Shown here piece after piece: positions 35,668 to 44,246 of a DNA stretch of 64,000 nt. Position 1 is the stretch's first letter. The number at the start of each line of letters is the position of its first letter. Below the pieces are notes generated by a model. It had not been told where the DNA came from. It saw nothing but the letters and a program-made list of their open reading frames with translations, and did not search any database. This DNA is from an uncultured Oceanisphaera sp. (GTDB taxonomy: Bacteria; Pseudomonadota; Gammaproteobacteria; Enterobacterales; Aeromonadaceae). The position numbers and the translations under genes are program-made. The stretch spans positions 23,797-87,796 of the forward strand of contig NZ_CANLZU010000020.1 of NCBI RefSeq assembly GCF_947495715.1, in the 5' to 3' direction.

Positions 35668-36642
35668 TTACAGCCAGCCTTTTTCCTTGTAGAAACGCGC
35701 GGCGCCTTCATGCAGCGGCGCGGTAATGCCGGCACTGATCATGTCTTCGGCCTTCAGATCGGCAAAGGCGGGGTGCAGACGCTTGAAACGCTCCAGGTTG
35801 TCGAACACGGACTTGACCAGCTGATAGACCACGTCTGCATCGGTTTCTGCCGTAGTGGCCAGCACCGCCTTGCCGCCGATGGAAGGAATCGGCTGATCAA
35901 CCCCCGGATAGAGGCCGGCGGGAATGTTGGCGCGGGTGAAGTAGCTGGCCTTCTCCAGCAGGGTGTCGACACCGGCTCCTTCTACCGGGATCAGCTTGGC
36001 ATCGGCGGTGGTCAGCGCTTCCTGAATGGCGCCACTGGGGTGACCCACTACATAGGTGATGGCATCCAGGTTGTTGTCGCCCAAGGCGGCGGCCATTTCA
36101 GCCGGCTTCAGCTCGGCGGCGAGAGAAAAGCTGTCTTTGGTCCAGCCGCTGGCCTGCATCAGTTCATCGAAGGTATCGCGGCTGCCGGAGCCGGGAACAC
36201 CGATGTTGACGCGCTTGCCATTAAGATCCCCGATGCTGTCGATGTCACTGTCGTTGCGCACCACCACGGTGAGAATTTCACTTTGCAGCGATAAAACGGC
36301 GCGTAGATTGGCAACCGGTTTCTTGTCGAAGGGAGCCTGACCTTCCAGTGCCTTGAATTGGTGATCGGACTGAATAAAGCCGAAGTCGTAGTCACCGTTT
36401 TGCAGCGAGACGATATTGCCGACACTGCCTGCCGATGAGGGGGCATTACATTTTATGTCATGCTCTTCGGCACCGCGGTTGAGAAAACGACACACCGACT
36501 GGCCGGCGGTATAATATACCCCGGTCTGACCGCCGGTACCTATGGTCACGTAGCGCGTGTCGGCGCTGACCTGGCTGCTGAACAGCAGGGCGGTTACTGC
36601 GCCGGCAAACAGCTTGGAGACGTTACGATTTTGCATATCCAT
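35668..36642 (-). CDS. TAXI-family TRAP solute-binding protein
   Basis: A 324-aa periplasmic binding protein of the TAXI type (TIGTGGQTGVYYTAGQSVC near the mature N-terminus, SAGSVGNIVSLQNGDYDFGFIQSD, GVPGSGSRDTFDELM). The signal peptide ends near SSQVSADTRY. It serves the downstream fused permease. The gene follows dadA by 137 bases on the same strand, hinting at an acid derived from D-amino acids as substrate, which is inference. Confidence 0.93.
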   Translation of the reverse strand: MDMQNRNVSKLFAGAVTALLFSSQVSADTRYVTIGTGGQTGVYYTAGQSVCRFLNRGAEEHDIKCNAPSSAGSVGNIVSLQNGDYDFGFIQSDHQFKALEGQAPFDKKPVANLRAVLSLQSEILTVVVRNDSDIDSIGDLNGKRVNIGVPGSGSRDTFDELMQASGWTKDSFSLAAELKPAEMAAALGDNNLDAITYVVGHPSGAIQEALTTADAKLIPVEGAGVDTLLEKASYFTRANIPAGLYPGVDQPIPSIGGKAVLATTAETDADVVYQLVKSVFDNLERFKRLHPAFADLKAEDMISAGITAPLHEGAARFYKEKGWL

Positions 36643-36779
36643 ATTGATTTTCCTCAGGCTATTATTCCAAATAACATCTTCATTTTCTTATGATTAACAC
36701 ATTTTTCCATGTGTATCCATATGAGGCATTCACGGTAATGTAATACGCCGTTAAATGCTAATAAAAGCAGGCGAATACA

Positions 36780-38021
36780 TCAGGACACCCGTTGCAAACC
36801 CGCCAGAGAAATAGCGGCAGGCTCATTATCGATTAGATTAGCCAGTGTAGCAGCGCTGCCGCAGGCCAGCGTAAAGCCCAGGCTGCCATGGCCAACATTC
36901 AGCCACAGATTGTTGATGCCGCTGCGTCCTATGAGTGGTGTGCCCTCGGGGGTGGCGGGGCGCAATCCGGCCCAGGCGGTGGCCGTTTGATAGTCGCCGG
37001 CGTGCGGAAAGCAGGCCTGAGCCTGCCGGCGCAACGAGGCAATGCGGCGGGCATCGAGTTCGGTGTTCCAGTCGCCAATATCCACCATGGCGGCGACGCG
37101 CAGCTGATCCTCCAGGCGGGCATAGACGATTTTGCGATCGTAGTCGGTGACATTGGTCTGCGGCACTGTGGCGTAGTCGGTCACGGGCAGGGTCAGGCTG
37201 TAGCCCTTCAGGGGGTAAAGCGGCAGCTTCAGCCCCAACGGCCGCAGCAGGGCGGCGCTGCCAATGCCGGCGGCCACCACCAGATGGTCGACTGTCACCT
37301 CGCCCTGGGTCAGCGACAAGGCTCTGACCTGCCCGCGTTCGAGCCGCAGCTTGTTCACGGTTTGTCCGGTATGCAGGGTGAAGTTGGCATGCCCGCGCAG
37401 GCGCCGCAACAGCTGTTGGCAGAAGCGGTGGCAATCACCCACTTCGTCGCCGGGCGAAAAAATACCACCCCGTAACTGAGCGGCCAGGCTGGCCAGTGCC
37501 GGCTCGGCCTCGATGCATTGTGCGGCATTCAGCACCCGTTGCGGTGAGCCGGCATCGACGCCAGCGGCGGCTTTCTTGAAGCTGGCGCCATCGCGATAAA
37601 TGACCAGCTTGCCATTGGCACGCCAGGCGAAGTCGTTCAGACCGTCCTGCTCGCGCCAGTCAGTCAATATCTGCTGGCTATGCAGTGCCAGTCGCAGCAG
37701 GTGGGCGCCATTGGACCGATTGACGCTGCGGCGACAGGCCAGCAAAAAGCGCAGGCACCAGCGCCATTGATCGGGGTTCATGCGTGGCTGAAAACGCAGC
37801 GGAGCGTCTTTTTTCAGCATCCAGCCCAGTGCCTGCAGCGGCACGCCGGCATCGGCCAAGGGTGCCACGTAGCGATAGCTCAGCTGACCGCCATTGGCAA
37901 AACTGGTTTCCATGGCAACCGTATCTCGTTGCTCGAACAGCTCGACCTGAACCCCTTTTTTGACCAGGGCATAGGCGGTGGTCAACCCAATCACCCCACC
38001 ACCGATAATCGCGACTCGCAT
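36780..38021 (-). CDS. dadA: D-amino-acid dehydrogenase small subunit
   Basis: A 413-aa FAD-dependent dehydrogenase that oxidises D-amino acids (D-alanine best known) at the membrane and passes electrons to the respiratory chain. Rossmann motif IIGGGVIGLTTAYALVKKG, ETSFANGGQLSYRYVAP, LKGYSLTLPV and a C-terminal GHGSLGFTLACGSA are typical. ATG at 38021. Divergent from a LysR regulator; no alanine racemase (dadX) is adjacent. Confidence 0.9.
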   Translation of the reverse strand: MRVAIIGGGVIGLTTAYALVKKGVQVELFEQRDTVAMETSFANGGQLSYRYVAPLADAGVPLQALGWMLKKDAPLRFQPRMNPDQWRWCLRFLLACRRSVNRSNGAHLLRLALHSQQILTDWREQDGLNDFAWRANGKLVIYRDGASFKKAAAGVDAGSPQRVLNAAQCIEAEPALASLAAQLRGGIFSPGDEVGDCHRFCQQLLRRLRGHANFTLHTGQTVNKLRLERGQVRALSLTQGEVTVDHLVVAAGIGSAALLRPLGLKLPLYPLKGYSLTLPVTDYATVPQTNVTDYDRKIVYARLEDQLRVAAMVDIGDWNTELDARRIASLRRQAQACFPHAGDYQTATAWAGLRPATPEGTPLIGRSGINNLWLNVGHGSLGFTLACGSAATLANLIDNEPAAISLAGLQRVS

Positions 38022-38099
38022 GACTGATTCCCTTTAAACTCAATCGCTTCAGCATAGGCATTGCCGCCTCGGCCGAACAATGAAAAGATAAGGGCAGGT

Positions 38100-38116
38100 C
38101 ATAACCTTTGGTTATG
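38100..38116. promoter_or_regulatory. Palindromic operator in the dadA-lysR intergenic region
   Basis: Perfect inverted repeat CATAACC-TTT-GGTTATG, 25 bases before the LysR gene and 78 before dadA. Its position and symmetry fit autoregulation by the adjacent LysR protein. Confidence 0.6.
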
Positions 38117-38141
38117 ATGTGTATCCAAAAGAGTCTATATT

Positions 38142-39044
38142 ATGCGTCTACGCCATATCGAGTTGTTTCAGGCCGTGCTGCAAACCGGCAGCCTGACGGC
38201 GGCAGCCGAGTTGCTGCATATTTCCCAACCCGCCGCCAGCAAGCGCCTGCAGCAGGCCGAGCAACAACTGGGGTTTGCCTTGTTTCGCCGGGTGCGTGGC
38301 AAGTTGCTGCCCACCACAGAGGCGTTGATCCTGCAACAGCCCGCCGAGCAATTGTCGTCCGATCTGCAGAACCTTCGCCGGCTGGCGGGTAATCTGCGCC
38401 GCGGCAATGCCTGCGCACTGCGGCTGATGTGTACGCCGACGCTGGCGCAGAGTTTGCTGCCTCAAGCGCTGGGGCGCTGGCGTGAAGGTTATCCCGATAC
38501 CGAATGTGAACTGGCCACCCAGCACACCAAAGAAATGACTCAGGCGCTGTTGCTGCGCGAAGCGGATCTGGGGTTGACGCTGCAGCGGGTGAAGCACCCC
38601 GGTTTGCAGGTGGAGATGCTGGCGCAGGGACGGATGATGGTGATTGCCCCTGCCGGTAGCTGGACCGAGGCGCAATGTCGTGAACCCATTCGGCTGCAAC
38701 GTCTGGCGGGGGTCAGGCTGATTGGTCTCGATAGCCGGGACGGCCTGGGTGGCTTGCTGCACAGCCATACTCAGGAGCTGGATCCGCCGGTGCGGATTCA
38801 CACTCGAGTACAAACCTATCAGCTGGCGCGCCAGATGGTGGCGGCCGGTCAGGGAGTGGCGCTGGTCGACCCCTTTACCGCGCTGATGGCGGCAAGCGGG
38901 GAGGTGCAGGCCCGGCCACTGGAGCCAAACCTGACCGTATCACTCTATGTGCTGCATCGGGCCGGCGAAACGCCAATACCGGCCCGGCAGGCGTTATTGA
39001 AACAGCTGCAGGCCGTGGCCACCAGCCTGTTAAAGGCGCAATGA
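38142..39044 (+). CDS. LysR-family transcriptional regulator
   Basis: A 300-aa regulator with N-terminal winged helix (MRLRHIELFQAVLQTGSLTAAAELLHISQPAASKRL, helix-turn-helix at about 18-37) and a substrate-binding domain. Divergent transcription from dadA and the palindrome between them suggest it controls dadA and perhaps the TAXI-TRAP genes behind it. The effector is not predictable. Confidence 0.9.
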   Translation: MRLRHIELFQAVLQTGSLTAAAELLHISQPAASKRLQQAEQQLGFALFRRVRGKLLPTTEALILQQPAEQLSSDLQNLRRLAGNLRRGNACALRLMCTPTLAQSLLPQALGRWREGYPDTECELATQHTKEMTQALLLREADLGLTLQRVKHPGLQVEMLAQGRMMVIAPAGSWTEAQCREPIRLQRLAGVRLIGLDSRDGLGGLLHSHTQELDPPVRIHTRVQTYQLARQMVAAGQGVALVDPFTALMAASGEVQARPLEPNLTVSLYVLHRAGETPIPARQALLKQLQAVATSLLKAQ

Positions 39045-39048
39045 GCGA

Positions 39049-39288
39049 TTTATACCAAGCAGATTAAATCACTGATCTATTTGGTTGCTCTGCAAAGGCA
39101 AGACAAACGGTCCGCTCCGCCGACTCGCCGTAAACCCATCCTTGGGGGCTCAGCCGCACCATCCGTGGTGCGGATGGTCGGCGGAGCAGATCCCTTTGTC
39201 CTCCTTTATGGCGTGTCGAGGGAGGCGGCTGTGTTGTCTCTGAGTTCGAGTTTGAAAAAGATCAGACCTTTATGCAGGTTGGTATTAC
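39049..39288 (+). repeat. Nested-hairpin element copy G with TACCAA terminal repeats
   Basis: Terminal inverted repeats: left TTTATACCAAGC..AAATCACTGATCT, right (reversed) GTAATACCAACC..AAAGGTCTGATCT. Outer stem GACAAACGG..GCTCCGCCGAC with GTCGGCGGAGC..CCCTTTGTC, and inner stem CCGCACCATCC/GTGGTGCGG. The right repeat's TAA is the stop codon of the convergent Mn exporter gene. Confidence 0.82.
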
Positions 39289-39842
39289 CACCACAGGGTG
39301 GTGATGCCCAGTATCAGAAAGAGCAGGGCGCTGACGCCGTGAATCCACTTCATCGGAATACGCTCGGCGCCTTTCTTGCCAATCAGTACCACGGGTACGT
39401 TGGCGGCCATCATGCCGAGGGTAGTACCAGCCACCACCAGCCAATAGTCTTCCACGAAACGGGCGGCCAGCAGCACGGTGGCAAGTTGGGTCTTGTCGCC
39501 CATTTCCGCCAGAAAAAACAGCACAAAGGTGGTGATAAAGGGCCCGTAGCGGCGCAGCGTGCCGTCTTCATCGTCCAGCTTGTCGGGGATCAGCATCCAG
39601 CACGCCATGATGAAGAAAGAGCCGGCCAGCAGATAGCGTAGCCAGTCTGGACTCAGCCATTGCTGCACCCATACACCCACCCAGCCGGCCAGGCCGTGGT
39701 TGAGCAGAGTCGCGGCGAGAATACCGACAATAATGGGCAGGGGCTTTCTGAAACGACAGCTCAGCACCAGGGCGAGCAGTTGGGTTTTGTCACCGATTTC
39801 GGCGATGGCGACCGCGAAGGTCGAAGTGGTCAGTGCTTCCAA
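39285..39842 (-). CDS. mneA: GDT1/UPF0016-family manganese exporter
   Basis: Small membrane protein with two homologous halves, each carrying the E-x-G-D-K-T/S motif (EIGDKTQLLAL and EMGDKTQLATV) that defines the GDT1/TMEM165 cation/H+ exchangers. MneA of Vibrio cholerae exports Mn2+. Six hydrophobic segments are present. The start is uncertain: the TTG at 39842 (LEALTTSTFAVAIAE) fits the family N-terminus, while a TTG at 39872 would add ten residues. A Mn-type riboswitch precedes it. The stop TAA belongs to repeat copy G. Confidence 0.87.
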   Translation of the reverse strand: MEALTTSTFAVAIAEIGDKTQLLALVLSCRFRKPLPIIVGILAATLLNHGLAGWVGVWVQQWLSPDWLRYLLAGSFFIMACWMLIPDKLDDEDGTLRRYGPFITTFVLFFLAEMGDKTQLATVLLAARFVEDYWLVVAGTTLGMMAANVPVVLIGKKGAERIPMKWIHGVSALLFLILGITTLWW

Positions 39843-39917
39843 GGTAGTTACCGGGGGACGAGTGATGATCAACCAATGAGCAGGCCATGCCGCCCGTCCC
39901 CGGTATCGGCATCAGCC

Positions 39918-40059
39918 TGTCAAAGGTCTCGTCAAACCACGGATGTCTTGTTAACAACTTATCAACAAGATAGTCGGGTCACGGCCACCATGGTGATTCG
40001 CACCAATTATGTTGACGACCGTCTCGACACTCACTGTCGAGAGACTACTCCCCCTTGTG
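39918..40059 (-). promoter_or_regulatory. yybP-ykoY (Mn2+) riboswitch
   Basis: The minus-strand leader begins CAAGGGGGAGTAGTCTC and ends with GGTTTGACGAGACCTTTGAC, with ACGGTCGTCAACATA between. These are the conserved blocks of the yybP-ykoY class (GGGGAGUAG, GGUCGUCAACA, GACGAGACCUUUG) that sits before E. coli mntP and alx. Mn2+ binding turns expression on, which fits a Mn exporter. Confidence 0.88.
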
Positions 40060-40119
40060 CAGGAGCCGCGTATTGTAGTGATTTGAACGGCAAGTTCAAG
40101 GCTGATCGCTAACCTGTTT

Positions 40120-40161
40120 CTCACACCTCACCCCTCACCCCTCACCCCTCACCCTCACAAC
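40120..40161. repeat. Tandem heptamer CTCACCC, six units
   Basis: Six consecutive heptamers (CTCACAC, four CTCACCC, CTCACAA) ending 6 bases from the yciH stop. They are related to the CTCACGC array at 11574 and the TACGCCT array at 55725. Confidence 0.85.
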
Positions 40162-40167
40162 GAAGCC

Positions 40168-40485
40168 TTAGCCACCGACTTTTTTCACCGGCAAACCGGC
40201 CTTGACCAATAGCGTCATGACCTGCTCCAGCCGGTCGCCCTGAATTTCGATGACGCCTTTCTTCACCGCGCCACCGGTGCCCAGCTGTTTCTTCAGCTGC
40301 TTGGCCAGGGTGCCGACCTGCTCGGTGGGTACGCCGTACACGCAAATAACGCCGGCACCCTTGCGGCCCTTGGTTTCGCGGCGCAAGCGGACGGTACCAT
40401 CGTCGGGGAAAAGACCGGGGCCGGCGGCGGATTTGTCCTGCTCGGCCTGCCAGTCGGGATCGGTGCTGTATACCAGTTTGTTCAT
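40168..40485 (-). CDS. yciH: SUI1/YciH translation initiation factor-like protein
   Basis: A 105-aa stand-alone eIF1/SUI1 domain (GTVRLRRETKGRKGAGVICVYG, GGAVKKGVIEIQGD). E. coli YciH influences initiation fidelity and stress-related translation. Length is as expected. ATG at 40485. It lies between nagA and the Mn riboswitch unit, without evident coupling to either. Confidence 0.92.
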   Translation of the reverse strand: MNKLVYSTDPDWQAEQDKSAAGPGLFPDDGTVRLRRETKGRKGAGVICVYGVPTEQVGTLAKQLKKQLGTGGAVKKGVIEIQGDRLEQVMTLLVKAGLPVKKVGG

Positions 40486-40513
40486 CTTGTTGACTCAATA
40501 ATCGGTGATAACG

Positions 40514-41656
40514 TCAGGTGCTGAAGCGGCCGTTGACCAGGGTGGCCTTGACGTCCAGCCGGTGGCTCAGCACCACCAGATTGGCGACCTTGCCGACGGC
40601 AATGGCGCCGAGCTCATGGTCGAGCCCCAGCGCCCGGGCCGGATAGAGGCTGGCCATGCAGAGCGCTTCTTCCAGCGGCAGGCCGACCCGTTCAACCAGG
40701 TTTTTGACCCCGGCAATCATGGTCAGCGCCGAGCCGCCGAGTGTACCATGCTCGTCCACACAACGGCCATCGCGCACCAGAACCGGGGTGCCGCAAAAAT
40801 TGAACCGGGTCAGCTCGGGTCCGGCACCGGCCGCGGCGGTGGCGTCGGTCACCAGACACAGGCGCTGGCCCAGTACCTTGTGTGCCAGTCGCACATTGGC
40901 ATCATGCACATGCACCCCATCGACGATAATGCCCGCGTATACGGTTTCGCTGTCGAACACGGCCCCCACGGCCCCGGGTGACCGGCCGTTGAGGGTGGGG
41001 GGCATGGCGTTGTAAAGGTGAGTGGCAAAGCCGACCCCGGCGTCAAAGCCGGCCATGGCTTCATCATAAGTGGCGGCGGTATGGCCCATGGCGACCATAA
41101 TGCCGGCGGCCTTCAGGCGGCGAATATGGGCGGGGTGGTTGCATTCGGGCGCCAGGGTAATTTTGGCAATCACGGCGGCATGCCGACACAAAAATTCCAG
41201 CATCGGCTCATCCAGCTGGCGTATCTGCGCCGCCGGATGAATGCCCTTGCGCTCGAGGTTGGTGTAGGGGCCTTCCAGATGCAGCCCCAATACCCGATGT
41301 TGATGCCGGGCCATGTAGTCTTGAGTGACCGCGACCGCCTGCTGCATATCCCGGTCGGGGGAGGTGATCAGCGTGGGCAGAAAGCTGGTGGTGCCAGACC
41401 CTAGATTGGTTCTGTGCATGGTATCCAGCGTTCGAGTGCTGATGTCGTTATTGAACATGACGCCGCCACAGCCGTTGAGCTGCAGGTCGATGAAACCGGC
41501 GCTCAGCAGGGCACCGTTCAAGGAGTGACGGGGCAGTTCGGCACCAAGGCTGGCTTCGGGCTGAATGGCGACAATTCGGTCTTGTTCGATCACCACCGCC
41601 TGGCGCTCGAGCAGGCGCTCGCCGTCAAACAGGGTGCTATGGGTCAGGGCAAACAT
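40514..41656 (-). CDS. nagA: N-acetylglucosamine-6-phosphate deacetylase
   Basis: A 380-aa amidohydrolase making glucosamine 6-phosphate. Metal-site motifs HLEGPYTN and MGHTAATYDEA and the catalytic aspartate in LVTDATAAAG are intact. Its ATG lies three bases after the nagB stop, forming a nagBA operon. Confidence 0.95.
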   Translation of the reverse strand: MFALTHSTLFDGERLLERQAVVIEQDRIVAIQPEASLGAELPRHSLNGALLSAGFIDLQLNGCGGVMFNNDISTRTLDTMHRTNLGSGTTSFLPTLITSPDRDMQQAVAVTQDYMARHQHRVLGLHLEGPYTNLERKGIHPAAQIRQLDEPMLEFLCRHAAVIAKITLAPECNHPAHIRRLKAAGIMVAMGHTAATYDEAMAGFDAGVGFATHLYNAMPPTLNGRSPGAVGAVFDSETVYAGIIVDGVHVHDANVRLAHKVLGQRLCLVTDATAAAGAGPELTRFNFCGTPVLVRDGRCVDEHGTLGGSALTMIAGVKNLVERVGLPLEEALCMASLYPARALGLDHELGAIAVGKVANLVVLSHRLDVKATLVNGRFST

Positions 41657-41659
41657 CGG

Positions 41660-42469
41660 TTACTCCGTAGCTGACTGAATGAGCGCGTTGGCGGCGATTG
41701 GCGAGGCCGCATCGAGAGAGGATGCCGAGAGATCCCGAGTGGCATCGGTATCGCATACCAGCAGGCAGTCTTTATGCCGCCGCAGCGAGGATATCGGCCA
41801 CAAGGGGCTGACATCGCCTTCCAGTGCCGCCTGCAGTGCCTGCGCCTTGTGTTGGCCGGTCACCAGCAACATGACCTGTTCCGCTTCCCGTAGGGTTCCC
41901 AGGCCAACGGTCAGCGCCCGAGTCGGTACCTGTTGCGGATCCTGGTTGAAAAAGCGGGCGTTGTCCTGCCGGGTGATCTCGCTCAGGGTGCTGATATGAG
42001 TGCGTGAGTCGAAAGATGACATGGGCTCATTGAAAGCGATATGCCCGTTGCTGCCCACGCCCCCCATGAACAGATGAACAGGGCCAAAGTGGCGAATGGC
42101 CGCTTCATAGCGGCGGCACTCGGCCTCCGGATCGTCGGCCATGCCGTCGGGAATATGAATATGTTCCGGCTTGATATCCAGATGCCGGAACAGGTTTTGG
42201 TACATAAAGTGGTGATAGCTTTGTGGATGTTCTGGCGGTAATCCGACGTATTCGTCCATATTGAAGGTAACCACATGACGAAAACTGAGCTTTCCCGCCC
42301 GATGCAAAGCAACCAGTTCATGATAGGTGGCCAGCGGTGTGCTGCCGGTGGGCAGCCCGAGCACGAAGGGACGTCGAGCGTCGGGCGCAAAGGCATTGAT
42401 GCGCTTGGCAAGGTAATGGGCAGCCCAGCGGCTGACCTGGTTTGCACTGGCGAAAGGGATTAAACGCAT
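41660..42469 (-). CDS. nagB: Glucosamine-6-phosphate deaminase
   Basis: A 269-aa isomerase/deaminase yielding fructose 6-phosphate and ammonia. FVLGLPTGSTP, FNMDEYVGL (catalytic Asp) and GHIAFNEP are present. The position of E. coli Asp141 is Asn here (GSNGHIAFNEP), as I recall in Gram-positive NagB enzymes, so this is natural variation rather than damage. The chosen ATG at 42469 gives the family start MRLIPF. First gene of nagBA, divergent from nagE across 118 bases that hold the imperfect palindrome CCATATTTCGAATGG, a possible operator. Confidence 0.94.
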   Translation of the reverse strand: MRLIPFASANQVSRWAAHYLAKRINAFAPDARRPFVLGLPTGSTPLATYHELVALHRAGKLSFRHVVTFNMDEYVGLPPEHPQSYHHFMYQNLFRHLDIKPEHIHIPDGMADDPEAECRRYEAAIRHFGPVHLFMGGVGSNGHIAFNEPMSSFDSRTHISTLSEITRQDNARFFNQDPQQVPTRALTVGLGTLREAEQVMLLVTGQHKAQALQAALEGDVSPLWPISSLRRHKDCLLVCDTDATRDLSASSLDAASPIAANALIQSATE

Positions 42470-42587
42470 GGCCGGCTTCTCGTGATGATATGCCGAAAGC
42501 CTACCATATTTCGAATGGCGACCTAAGCAAGACGCTGGCCGGCATGGGCCGTGCCGGGGTGTTCCATATTGCATAAGGAGATCTGCC

Positions 42588-43853
42588 GTGAAGGTGCTGG
42601 GATACTTTCAGAAGCTGGGCAAGGCGTTGATGTTACCTTTGGCCACGCTGCCCGTTGCGGCCTTACTGCTGCGCCTGGGCCAGCCAGATTTGCTGGGCAT
42701 CGCCTTGATGGCCGAGGCGGGGGCGGCCATTTTCAATCAACTGCCGTTGTTGTTTTGTCTGGGAATTGCGGTGGGCCTGACTCGACACCACGCCGGGGCC
42801 GCCGCCCTGGCCGGCGCCGTGGGCTACCTGGTGCTGACCGGTGCGGCCAGCGCCATCAACGGCGACATCGACTTGTCTTTTCTCGGCGGCATTATCGCCG
42901 GCATCATTGCCGGTCACAGCGATAACCGCTTTCATCGCGTGCGGCTGCCCGGCTTTCTGGCCTGCTTCGGCGGCAAGCGGCTGGTGCCCATCATGACCGG
43001 ACTCTTTGCCTTGCTGGCGGCCTTTATCATGGGCCTTGTCTGGCCGCTGCTGCAGCAGACGGCTGATAGTATCGCAGCGGGCCTTCCGGCCCTGGGATCC
43101 TTTGGCCCGTTTCTCTACGGGGTGCTTAATCGTGTGTTGACACCACTGGGGTTGCATCAGGTGCTGAGCAGCCATATCTGGTTTGATTTTGGCGCCTGTC
43201 TGCAGTTGAGTTATGAAGCGGCGGATAAAGTACAGCAGTTGTGTCTGGACCCGGCACTGGTGCAGACGCTGGCGGTGGGCGGCCCGGTGCCGGGCGTGGA
43301 TGGCGGCGTGATCACCGGGCTGGCCACCGAGATAACCCGGGGTGATCTGCACCGCTTCTTTGCCGGCGACCCTGGCGCCGGGGTCTTTATGGCCGGCTTT
43401 TACCCGGTCATCCTCTTCGGTCTGCCGACAGGGGCGCTGGCCATGACCCTGGCTGCCCCCAAAGGACAGCGTGCCCAGGTGGGCGGCCTGCTGTTGTCAT
43501 TGGCGATAACCGCCATGCTGACCGGCATTACCGAACCACTGGAATTCTTTTTACTGTTTATGGCGCCGTTGCTTTATGTGTTGCACATATTGCTGACCGG
43601 GCTGGCGCTGCTGGTGACCAACCTGTTCGGCGTGCTGCATGGTTTTGGTTTTTCCGCCGGGCTGTTCGACCTGATACTGAACTGGGATCTGGCTACCCGG
43701 CCCTGGACGCTGGTGGCCATCGGCGTGGCGTTTGGCGTGGTTTATTTCGTGACCTTCTATTTCGCCATTCGGCTATTCACGCTGCGGCCCCTGGGAGACG
43801 AGACCACGCCGGTTGATGACGCCGGGGGGGAGCGAGGTGATCCGGCTGGGTAA
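42588..43853 (+). CDS. nagE: PTS N-acetylglucosamine IIC domain protein, IIB lost
   Basis: A 421-aa membrane permease domain of the glucose/GlcNAc PTS family. MKVLGYFQKLGKALMLPLATLP, the GITEPLEF motif and about ten membrane segments are complete. The protein stops in the linker (DDAGGERGDPAG). Normal NagE continues into IIB, with the phosphorylated cysteine in CxTRLR, and often IIA; both are absent. A frame-shifted scrap of the IIB end follows directly. Transport would need a IIB encoded elsewhere. A G7 run at 43824-43830 marks the shift point. Confidence 0.9.
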   Translation: MKVLGYFQKLGKALMLPLATLPVAALLLRLGQPDLLGIALMAEAGAAIFNQLPLLFCLGIAVGLTRHHAGAAALAGAVGYLVLTGAASAINGDIDLSFLGGIIAGIIAGHSDNRFHRVRLPGFLACFGGKRLVPIMTGLFALLAAFIMGLVWPLLQQTADSIAAGLPALGSFGPFLYGVLNRVLTPLGLHQVLSSHIWFDFGACLQLSYEAADKVQQLCLDPALVQTLAVGGPVPGVDGGVITGLATEITRGDLHRFFAGDPGAGVFMAGFYPVILFGLPTGALAMTLAAPKGQRAQVGGLLLSLAITAMLTGITEPLEFFLLFMAPLLYVLHILLTGLALLVTNLFGVLHGFGFSAGLFDLILNWDLATRPWTLVAIGVAFGVVYFVTFYFAIRLFTLRPLGDETTPVDDAGGERGDPAG

Positions 43854-43948
43854 GCAAAACCTGCAATTGGTCGGGGCCCCGGGCGGACGCACTGGCCGCC
43901 ACGCTCAATGTGCTGATGGCACAGCACACTAGCGTAGCAACACGATGA
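43834..43948 (+). pseudogene. Remnant of the nagE IIB C-terminus
   Basis: In the +1 frame relative to nagE the DNA reads Glu-Val-Ile-Arg-Leu-Gly-Lys-Gln-Asn-Leu-Gln-Leu-Val-Gly-Ala-Pro, and after a second one-base shift Ala-Asp-Ala-Leu-Ala-Ala-Thr-Leu-Asn-Val-Leu-Met. This is the pattern of the last helix-strand region of IIB domains. The preceding roughly 60 residues, including the active cysteine, are missing from the DNA, so restoring the frame would not restore IIB. Confidence 0.65.
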
Positions 43949-44165
43949 CCTCGCGATATTTCAAGCGGGAGCGGCGCAAGTCGGCCCCGTTTTTATTATT
44001 TCAGCGTATAAGCGATGCAAACAACGTGAAAAAACAGCTTAAGTCGGCTCAGACATGCCACTCGACGGCAGTTAACTGTAATTAGTCGACGGCGGTATTT
44101 CGGTGCCGGGGGAGTGTTTTTCGCGCTGTCAAGTGTGTGCCCAACGGTCGGGCTGGCCCTCAATG

Positions 44166-44246
44166 TTATGCACAGAGCGCCTGAGCCTTGTGGCAACCGG
44201 CTTGGCTGCACTTATCCACCATTTCTGTGGATAAGGTTGTGGATTA
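44166..44246. promoter_or_regulatory. Cluster of DnaA-box-like sites
   Basis: TTATGCACA (44166), TTATCCACC (44212), TGTGGATAA (44226, perfect reverse TTATCCACA) and TGTGGATTA (44238, one mismatch) lie within 81 bases; a fifth, AGTGGATAA, is at 44444. An AT-rich stretch (about 44288-44400) follows. The surrounding 620-bp gap between nagE and tRNA-Asn contains no supported gene. This is not the usual oriC neighbourhood; a DnaA titration or regulatory site is possible. Confidence 0.5.

Noticed and set aside
41660..42469. NagB inactivated by Asp-to-Asn at the E. coli Asp141 position
   Set aside because: Functional Gram-positive NagB enzymes, as far as I recall, also have Asn before GHI; all other catalytic residues are intact.
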